Shown piece after piece: positions 56,050 to 64,000 of a DNA stretch of 64,000 nucleotides. Source of the stretch: Hetaerina americana (lineage: Eukaryota; Arthropoda; Insecta; Odonata; Calopterygidae). Below the pieces are notes generated by a model. That model did no database searches and was not told where the DNA came from. It saw only the letters and a program-made list of their open reading frames with translations. The position numbers and the translations under genes are program-made. Location of the stretch: the NCBI GenBank assembly GCA_022747635.1, contig JAKTNV010000002.1, forward strand, positions 111,043,869-111,107,868, read 5' to 3'. Numbering within the stretch: the stretch's first letter is position 1; each line of letters starts with the position of its first letter.

Positions 56050-56289
56050 TTCACATACACATAAATGTGTGTATACATACTCTCGATTACCGATTAATAG
56101 TCATAACGGTAATAATGGTCAAGGAGTCATTTCGGTAACATCATAGTTAATAATAATATCTTGTTGAAAGAGCATTGCGTAATATCGATAATAATTATCT
56201 ACATGCAGTTGTATGCTGGTCCATATAAGATTATACATCTCGACCAGCTCGAAGCGGTAGAAATTTCGATGCGTATTTGTTGCACATCG

Positions 56290-56645
56290 TCATATCGCAC
56301 GGCCCTAAAGTCGAGGCCACGGGGCCGGTGCGAGAGGGCCCCCCGAACGTCGACCCCTCCCCTTCCGCCTCCTGGTTCGCACGCGCAATGTCACACGCCC
56401 ACCCCTCCGACGCTGACAACGCTCTCCGGCACCCCTCGGTTGTTCAAGCGGCGATTCCAATCTCCACCCTTCCCGCTACTTAGTCCGAATCTTGTGGGAG
56501 CATCTCGTGGGTCGCGCCGCTCAACTCAACTCAGCCCCCCCTTCCGGATGCTGCTATCCGGGAGTCGAAACCGTCGACGGGAAAACGGGGGACCTGCACG
56601 GGGTTCGAGTCGGGAGACGATCGAGGGGAAGGGAATAGAAATAAA
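56290..56645. other. GC/CpG-rich block
   Basis: GC-rich with overlapping open frames and no recognised domain. Confidence 0.4.
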
Positions 56646-56654
56646 CGACTTACC

Positions 56655-57290
56655 TCAGTGAAACCTTTTCATTGAAGTTCCTTCCCAAAAATAAGTGGAA
56701 TAAATCTGGGGGAAAAAATGCATTGCATTTTTAAGTACAAATTGCTGAAATTCTTCATAAGAGCCCCATTATGTATTGACACACCAATTTCAGTGCCTCC
56801 GCCGGCTGTGGTATGCTTCCTGTATTTCTGTACACTAATGCACTTGGTCCAGCGATGGTCCAATGTCTTGATCCCATCTCTAAAATTGGATTTCTTTAGG
56901 TCTGCAAAATACCCGTCTACTTTAGCTATTAGTTCTTCGCTTGAAGAGAATCTCCGTCCACGGAGGAAGCATTTGAACTTGGGGGAGAGATGGAAATCCG
57001 ATGGAGCCAAATCAGGCGAATAAGGCGGGGGTGGCAACAATTCGTACCTTGGTTCACGTATTTTTGCCATGGCAACTACACTAGTGTGTAGGCATGCATT
57101 GTGTTGATGGAAGATGACTTTCTTCCTTGCCAAACCTGGCCTTTTTTCGTGTGTATTTTGCTGTGTAGTTGTTCTAGGTGGTTAGCGTGGCGTCGTCCAG
57201 TAATTGCTTGACCGGTGGGAAGATAATTCATCAACAAGATCCTTCGGTTTTTCACGATCTCGGCTTTAACCTTTTGCACTGATTCCCTGT
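56655..57290 (-). pseudogene. Mariner transposase C-terminal half (family C), copy 3
   Basis: On minus, a 154-codon open frame from 57133 begins ARKKVIFHQHNACLHT (the second-aspartate block, with the Asp position altered). PYSPDLAPSDFHL, FLRGRRFSSSEELIAKVDGYF and HRWTKCISV follow, i.e. the mariner catalytic end and C-terminus. After KCISV the frame diverges from the family, so a frameshift lies near 56830. Upstream, to 57290, decayed sequence of the same family is seen in other frames. Confidence 0.8.
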
Positions 57291-57666
57291 CTCGCCATCA
57301 CCCGCATTATATTCCATCAGTTACCCTTGCACCCTAGCTCTCCCCTAAACGCATTCTCTTTCCTCATCATCCTGCGATCTCCTACCCTCTTGTGGGTGTC
57401 TCTGGGACCACCGAAAGTTGCACGAAACGCGTTGTGACGTGTTGGTTATTTTTCATGCTTCAATATTTTAAAAGATATACGATACTCGTATATGCTTTAT
57501 TTTTAAAGTATTTTTAGTACGTATTTTCACTAAATATATATATTATAATGCACGTATTTTCCGCATTAACTATTGACTCGCGACCGGCGACCGGTATTGA
57601 GAAAACTCTTCGCACGAGCTGCGCTTTAAGTTAATTCTAAGTTAGAAAAAGACATTGTTAAAAAGT
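57291..57666. other. Nothing firmly recognised
   Basis: GCACGAAACGCGTTGTGACG near 57420 resembles the 3' half of a hammerhead, but no CUGANGA box precedes it. Confidence 0.4.
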
Positions 57667-58241
57667 ACAAGTTTTGTATTAAAAGTCTCTGAACTAATTT
57701 TTCCTTGAAGTGTTTGCGTGAAGTGCTGAATTCAGACCGTGTCGGTATAAGCGTGCGCGTGATCGGAGATCGTATTGCCATACCAGATAAGACAGTGACA
57801 GTGCACACACCATAATCACTGAAAATTTGGCGATGCGAAAGATCTGGACTAAACTTGTCCCGAAGGTTAATGAACGGCGACCAAGAGCTGAGTCGAGTGT
57901 CTCGTTGCGTACACCTTCTACAGTGACATCGCGACGATTCCCCAACCCCCTTACAGTCCCTAATTGGCACCAGCAGACTACTATTTCCTATTCTCAAAAA
58001 ACCAATCCTCCCCCAAAGGACACCACCATGCGACCCTAAGTGCGATCAGTGAAGTTCTCATACGTACCCTGAAGGACCTTCCGGAATCCGACTACCAGGG
58101 AGCCTTCGAGTCATAGAAAAGTCGCAATGGCAGAAGGATATGTCGACGCTCAAGGGATGCAGAATTTTGAGGGATTGTAGCAATATCTTAAACTATTTTT
58201 CATCGACACTCTTCCCGATACTTTTTATACAAATCATGTGT
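57667..58241 (+). mobile_element. Family-A deleted mariner, copy 5
   Basis: The left end ACAAGTTTTGTATTAAAAG and right end CGATACTTTTTATACAAAT are inverted. Plus strand: a linker fragment with VTVHTIITENLAMRKI (reassembled across frames), KLVPKV, then the deletion junction and PQPPYSP / FPILK-like sequence. It shows the family-A structure again. Confidence 0.85.
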
Positions 58242-58289
58242 AAGGGAGCAATTAAATAAACTGTTTCCAAAGAAAACTTTGTCTGCAGA

Positions 58290-58760
58290 GGAGAATGGGC
58301 TTAATGTTAACTCGTCTCTCTCCCACGGGGGAGGGAGGAGAGAGTGGTAGAGGGAGCCACCTACTGTCTGCCCGTTTGTTGTTCATGAGCGCGTCGAAGT
58401 CTCTGGAGCGAATCACATTGGGGGAACGGAGAGGGGGCGAGGGGAATGGGTCGAGGGGGAGGGGTTTGAGGAAGACGTTCGACGTTCTTCCATTGCGTAC
58501 TTCTCCTCTCCCCACGCCCAGAAGGACTTTGCTGCTTAAAGGGCTTTTCTTTTGCCATTCCCCCTCCCCCTCGACCTTCCCTCACATTCATTTAAAATCC
58601 AACCCACGTAGCGGATTTTTCCGCTGACGATGCCCCCTTGGACCTAGGCTCGGTTCGCGGCCGCGACCGTGATTCGGGACCCCGCATCGGGGGGGCAGCA
58701 GATGGACGCCGTTCCGGTTTTCCCGAGTCTACAAGCGAGACAGAATTCTGAATAATTTTC
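58290..58760. other. GC-rich block
   Basis: Purine-rich GC block (GGGGGAGGG-type runs), with overlapping open frames on both strands. No recognised domain. Confidence 0.4.
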
Positions 58761-59807
58761 CAAAATTTTCTCCGGTGTTTATTACCCAATTAACGGGAAA
58801 TTCCTCTAAAAAAATAACTCGTCCGGGAAATCAACGGCCTACGTTTATTTTAGAAAAATCATATCAATTTAAAACTGGCTGATGAAGTACAAGTAGTAGT
58901 ATAATTAACATATAATGGATTACAATTGTTAATTATTTTTTATCATTGCTAGATTCGAAGAAGTTGAGATATTAATAATTGAAAACGTGTGCTTACCAAG
59001 TCGTCTAGCCCGGGTTAATGTGCATTCTCATGTTGTTGCTTGAACGTGCTTTTGTAAATTATGATTGTAATGTTTATTGCTGCATTGAGGCACGCTTAAA
59101 TTGTTGGCAGCTCAATCTGATTTCATTATATCTTTAATTTTTTTAATTATGAAGACTCAGATTATAATGAATTCCGCAGGAATTGCCGATGACTATTAAG
59201 AATCCGAAAGCAGAGATATCTCAGCCTTCTAGTGGACTCCCACTCCAACCGCTTGTGAGGTCCAGGATCTGGAGTGACACAGGAGTTGTTGGCGAATATG
59301 GCGAACTGCGTAGGCAAGAGGCGCGATCTCCTATTCGCATTTTCTGAAAGGTATTTCGAATATTCACTGAGTTTCTGCAACCGACGCCAAGTTTATTCTT
59401 CTTGTCTTTCTGAATGACCACTTCCCACCGGCAAACGGTGAAATTGCTAGGATTACAGCAAGTGTCGCTTTTTGTCGCGCACGAAAACATGAAATTGGAG
59501 GCAGTGCGACAAAAGGAAGAAAGGGTCTACTTGTTATTTCTTCCCAACAACGTAAACGCCCAAGGTCGGCATTCGCCAGAGGTTTGGAAGAAATTGGCGA
59601 ATAGACCGTTAAAGGTTCGCCAAAAATTTGGATGGAAGCCATTTGGGTTTTTCATCGCCGACATTTGGCATTTCCCGAACCAGATGCGGCTGCGATGCTT
59701 CTTTTTTTTCGCCCCGGCGCACCTCTTACTTGAAGGCCTCGAACCAGTGACTTAGTTTTTGCATCCATTCGCCGTCGATTACTGCTTCTGTCTTTAATTT
59801 TTATGTA
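58761..59807. other. Nothing recognised
   Basis: Overlapping unassigned frames at 59364-59642 (minus) and 59414-59755 (plus). No motif supports either. Confidence 0.4.
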
Positions 59808-60397
59808 CGACGACTGTCCAGAAAGTAACTTAAGTTTTGAAATAAAATATGACCCTAGTGGCAAAACAAAGTTGAATTATATACATTTGAAATGCACATT
59901 CTTAAACTATTTTCTACATAATCATTAATTTAAATTGAGAAATTTATCATGATTTTCTTTGATTTTCACCATCAGTTCATCTCTCACGAGTCTACGCCGA
60001 CCACTGCGATCCTCGTCGTGAGCATTGGTACTACTGTGGCCATTTTTAAACTAAGAATGCACCCCTGCCTCACTCCGCCTTAACTCATTACTATTCCGTC
60101 TCCGTACAATTTTCACTAAGTTGCCCATGAATTTCAATTGGCTTGTTAATTTTTGCCCTTAAAAATCTAATCACAGATCGTACCTCATAACTTGCGGGAT
60201 TTTCTACTGCAGCGAACATTTCAACAGTTCGCAATGTGAGCCAAGTAGAAGAACCACAGTCTGTCTGCTCACACTACCCCAGCAAGATGCGTGCACTGAG
60301 TGTAGGGACGTTTAGACGCCAAGATGGTGGCGGCTCTAGCCCCCATACCTACCACCACACTAGGCCGAAACGTAAGTTACTCTCTGGTCAGTCGTTG
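59808..60397 (-). mobile_element. Deleted mariner (family B), copy 3, both ends intact
   Basis: The termini CGACTGTCCAGAAAGTAAC and the complement of CGACTGACCAGAGAGTAAC form a TIR of about 27 bp, with TA at 59806-59807 and 60398-60399. On minus, the N-terminal region (SVIRFLRAKI, PIEIHGQL, decayed SGRRRLV) joins a C-terminal LMVKIKEN / KFLNLN scrap. The catalytic core is deleted. At 590 bp it is a MITE-sized family-B member. Confidence 0.85.
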
Positions 60398-60399
60398 TA

Positions 60400-60871
60400 T
60401 ATTTTAAATAGTCGAAATATTTTGTGAAATACGCTCAAGTTAATGGCTTAATGGGAATGTAGATGAAGCTTAGCGTTCCTAAGGAAGCTTTATGAGTTTT
60501 TTAGAGGGAAGCAATCTGCTTACTTTGTAAATCAATTCCTTAATTGCACATTTATTTACTAATATGTTTTTCTAAATAATGTAGATCTACCGCTTATTAG
60601 TATATTAAAATGATTCTGTTGGATGAAGTAATTGACGGATCGCTTGAACTTTAAAAAAAGTGAAACCTGTCAACAGTTGCCAGGTTTAATTTAATCAAGG
60701 CACCTTTTTTACCTTTACGACGAGAACTCCGAAGACTTTAAGGAATTCCGATCACCAACATCTCTCTAAGTAGGGTGGGGTGTATTTTTTTCAGAAAATA
60801 TAAAGGAAAATATGACATTATTATATAAAAATTAAATTTTTGAGCATTCATTCCTTCAAAGTATATGACTC

Positions 60872-60877
<6 letters not shown>
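60400..60877. other. AT-rich, nothing recognised
   Basis: No element or coding signal identified. Confidence 0.5.
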
Positions 60878-60913
<36 letters not shown>

Positions 60914-61025
60914 CATATACATATATATATGTGTATATATATATACATATACATATATATATGTGTATATATATATACATACATATACATGTATATATGT
61001 GTATATATATACATATATATATATA

Positions 61026-61085
<60 letters not shown>
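60878..61085. repeat. Long compound TA/TATG/TACA microsatellite
   Basis: About 208 bp of TA repeats with periodic TACATATACATATATATATG and GTGTGTATAT interruptions. Apparent Tyr-Ile frames on both strands are artefacts. Confidence 0.95.
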
Positions 61086-61087
<2 letters not shown>

Positions 61088-61955
61088 CATATATCTGTGT
61101 GTGTGTAGAGAGAGAGACAGAGCTTTGATGAAATGTTCGGAATATCTGGGGATATAATTTATTTATTTATTTATCGACTTAACTGGGCGAGGTTGTATAT
61201 AGTATATTCCCTTCTTCCACCTAACCCTTACATTACAGACATTATATGGAAGACAATCACATATTGGAGGAGAGAATCACCATCACTTTTACGAACTCAG
61301 AAGGTTTGAAAGTTATAGTGAACATTGGACACGTCACCGATGCGGTAGTTTGGAGCGGTCACTGGCCACGTTCAATTGCATACGCGGATAGCGCAAACGA
61401 TTGTCATTTGTATTCTGGAGCTGGAGCGACTGGACTCGCGGAGAGAGGGGCTGGAAAAAGTGAAGACGATCGCTGGTCTGTTTAGCTTCCTTAGCTAGGC
61501 TGCGTAACTGTCCTTTTGCCCGCATGACAGAACTTTGCCGTGGTCGTAAATAAAACACCATCGCTGTTTTTTTTCTAAGAAGCGAATCGTTTCCTGGAAA
61601 CAGCCTTGTTAATTGGTGAAGAGGCGAAGGAATCTCATATGAGTCTCGAAAATTCAAGAAGAATCCTTGATTCCGGCATCTTGTAAAAATTCTTGCTACG
61701 AAAAAATCCATTTTCCGGGTGTAGTAACTTTCCGAATCGATTCATAATGAATTGTGGCACAAGTTTGCGCGTGGGCATTTCAATTTAAATTTTATTTATT
61801 TAACAAAGCTGCCAAAAACGTCAAAAAGGCTTTTATATTGCGTGACAATGCATATAATATACATCAAGAAAAAGGAAGGGTAGGAGCAAAAAACAATAAT
61901 GAAAAATTAACATAAAAAAGATCAAAAACTGCTACAAGATAGCAGGAGAGCAGAT
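61086..61955. other. Nothing recognised
   Basis: A 125-codon minus frame (61334-61711) is unassigned. An (ATTT)n-like tract lies at 61158-61173. Confidence 0.4.
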
Positions 61956-62740
61956 ATGCAAGCAGAGAGGGCTAAATGGCTTACCTGGCATTTAAGGAAG
62001 GAGGCGAAAGCGGTGAGGAAGAGAAGTCCAGGGAAGGATACTGAATGGTTGGGGAATTAAATATAGCGGAGAGTCGATGGAATAGGAAATGTTGAGAGTC
62101 GGAAATTTGGAATCTGCATCAGATTCAAGTTATGTGCTGGTCGAGGGAGAACACGAACTGAGAAGAGAGGAAGAGGGTTGTTGTTATGGAGAGTACTTTT
62201 GAAGATGCTATGCTATAATATCATATCGCATAGCAATCGATGGCAATAGAGATGTGAAATACCAAAGGATGAGAAAGTAAGCTCCCAGGTTGTATTTTTG
62301 TGGGAAGGGATGCGATAACGGGAAATGGCAATGAAGAAATAAAGAGGTCTGTTGAGTAACTCTAAATTAGTTGGGTAGGCCATCAACCAGATTGGTGAAC
62401 AGTATTCTGAAATTGGGAGGACACAACCAAGAAATACCATCCTAAGGACAAGAGGATCACGAACATCAATGTGGCGATAAAGTAGTCCGACTGTTGCCAT
62501 CACTTTCCCGACAATCCTTTAAACGTGCTTGAGAAAGGCGAGCTTCATGTCAAAAATTACACCAAAATCGCAGTGAGAACTGACAGATGGGATAGGGTTG
62601 TTCGAGAATTTAATTTGATTAGAAATTGTCCCTCGGGTTTCAAAGGCGAAAGTAATCGCCATTATCGGGCGAAGGGCGCAGCAGAGGTCCCCAAAAATAC
62701 TGGAAGTTCCATGCGGACGTACAATATACGTTGAGTTGTC
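61956..62740 (-). pseudogene. Jockey-like LINE reverse-transcriptase C-terminal end
   Basis: On minus, from about 62600: FGVIFDMKLAFLKHV, then RIVGKVMATVGLLYRH, VFLGCVLPISEYCSPIWLM and, further on, PRPAHNLNLMQIPNFRLSTF. This is the usual order in Jockey-clade reverse transcriptases (LGVxFDxxLxFxxHI, then LPxLEYCSxxWxP, then the C-terminal tail). It contains frame changes and stops, so it is a dead 5'-truncated copy. Confidence 0.75.
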
Positions 62741-64000
62741 GCAACAGCAGATGATTAATTATCAAATACAAACAACGTTTTGGTAGAGGGATATGCTATA
62801 GTTATACGTGTTATTAACTTAACAATGCATAAATAAAATAAATCAATAAATATGCGTCTAAAATTAAAACCAAGGGTAAAAAATTATTTATTGAATGCAA
62901 ATACTGATCCGGCAAGCAAATTTTTGCGTAGTGTATTAAAAAATTAAATGTAAGATTTTGCATGATATTAAAAAGTAATACGAATACTATAATTCATAAT
63001 AATGCATATGAATAGTAATTGCAAGAGCGAATTATTCATAATTACATTTACGTTTAATAATGACTTGGTAATCAACGAGGATTGATTTTTTCTTAATATT
63101 GACAAGAAAATTAGTGGTGTTGCCTCTTACTGAACAATTCAGTACCTATTTTAAAGAGGATCTGATTTCCGCAGCTAATTATTTCGACAGCCTGCATGCT
63201 GTAACATAGGGTGATCTCTGGTAAAGAACGTTGCGGATTTTCTGAATCAAAATCAATTCCATTAATCTTTTCTAAGCGATAACATTGAAAGTTATTTATT
63301 CATCCAGTAAACTACGGGGAAGTACAACGTTAAAAAAATACGAGCTTAAAAGGGAACGGCGATCATGGGGAAAAATGGTATTATGTGTGTAAAAAGCTAA
63401 AACCGCCAACAAAAGTTTTTAATGAATATGTTTTTGATGACCAAACGGCCGCTACTCTCCGAATTTGTCTCGTTCATTTTTTTTGTGTTTAGAAATTCGG
63501 ACGTGATTATATTTATTTGAAATCCTCGTCTCTTGTCCATCTTCAGTCACCCGAAACTGTTATCATATGATTTTGGTATTTTTATCGGTCAGAATATAAA
63601 ATATGAAACGCATCTCACAGTTTTTAGACCTCAGAGGATGGAGATTTCTCTCTATAGGGATGAGGGAATGAAAAAGGGAGTAGGAATCATCTTGCGGCAT
63701 CATCGAGGTGTGAAATTATTTGTGCCCTGTGGATTCTTTTCAGATCTCTAAATTTCTTGATCTGATGTGTAGTGCAGTATATGTACACTTTATTGGAAAT
63801 GCACGTTATGTGCTCGTGTCAAGTTAGATAGTTGAAGAATGCAGTTGGTCAAAGAACGAATGTGTTTGGACCGAAGTGCTCATATGTTACAATTAATGTC
63901 ATAATCCGGGAATAGCCAGAGTTTTCGAGAATTTGTTTTGCCTTCGTCATCGTTAGAGGCATAGGAAATGGAGAGGGACTTGAGGGAGGAAATACTGTTT
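62741..64000. other. AT-rich, nothing recognised
   Basis: No element or coding signal identified to the window end. Confidence 0.5.

Noticed and set aside
55568..56138. Long Tyr/Ile-rich open frames
   Set aside because: They are translations of TA and TG microsatellites, present on both strands at the same place.
57400..57440. Hammerhead motif around CACGAAACGCG
   Set aside because: No CUGANGA box or stem II upstream.
60738..61157. Overlapping Tyr-Ile-Tyr-Ile frames of 87-116 codons
   Set aside because: Produced by the TA/TATG array at 60878-61085.
1..64000. CRISPR array, bacterial operons, rRNA
   Set aside because: No regularly spaced repeats with unique spacers, no Shine-Dalgarno-led gene runs and no rRNA-like segment; the sequence is eukaryotic.

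Overview
This window is repeat-dominated eukaryotic nuclear DNA. The mix of repeats points to an arthropod, most likely an insect with a large repeat-rich genome: at least nine distinguishable lineages of mariner-type transposons, RTE-like, Jockey-like and CR1-like non-LTR retrotransposon pieces, several tRNA-derived repeats, and Penelope-like inverted repeats carrying hammerhead-ribozyme motifs. I could not narrow the species. I recognise no intact host protein-coding gene. The longest intelligible reading frames all belong to transposases or reverse transcriptases, and nearly all are broken.

Layout. 1-9 kb: an antisense mariner remnant, a 580-bp deleted mariner (family A), a GC-rich block, a foldback repeat (4.4-4.65 kb) and a tRNA-like element (7.5 kb). 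9-15 kb: a deleted mariner with clear terminal repeats (9.23-9.87 kb), CpG-rich patches and a second tRNA-like element (12.8 kb). 15.3-19.7 kb: a cluster of hairpin-forming elements. Four contain hammerhead-like cores and one is an 89-bp perfect inverted repeat between 13-bp direct repeats. A LINE fragment and a mariner lie among them. 20.5-38 kb: further mariner remnants, family-A copies, two copies of another tRNA-derived repeat, an RTE-like LINE (32.3-33.4 kb) and GC-rich blocks. 38.8-45.3 kb: tRNA-SINEs, a mariner carrying a perfect 28-bp hairpin, a tandem and foldback tRNA-like element, the only near-full-length mariner (43.34-44.65 kb) and a CR1-like LINE end. 46-64 kb: a Penelope-like region, a mariner reading frame open across an internal deletion, composite mariner remnants, long TA-rich microsatellites and a Jockey-like LINE end at 62 kb.

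The most interesting system is the hammerhead set in PLE-like foldbacks. The best copies have paired stem I, stem II and a 3-bp stem III around CUGANGA and GAAA cores, with one extra nucleotide before stem II. Second is family A: five copies share what looks like one internal deletion, so a defective mariner was mobilised in trans. Third is a DNA-transposon-like element with roughly 60-bp terminal inverted repeats that encloses a tRNA-like Pol III module.

No operon-like or pathway organisation is present; the relationships are those of nested, deleted and rearranged mobile elements. Stretches where I see nothing are listed as such.
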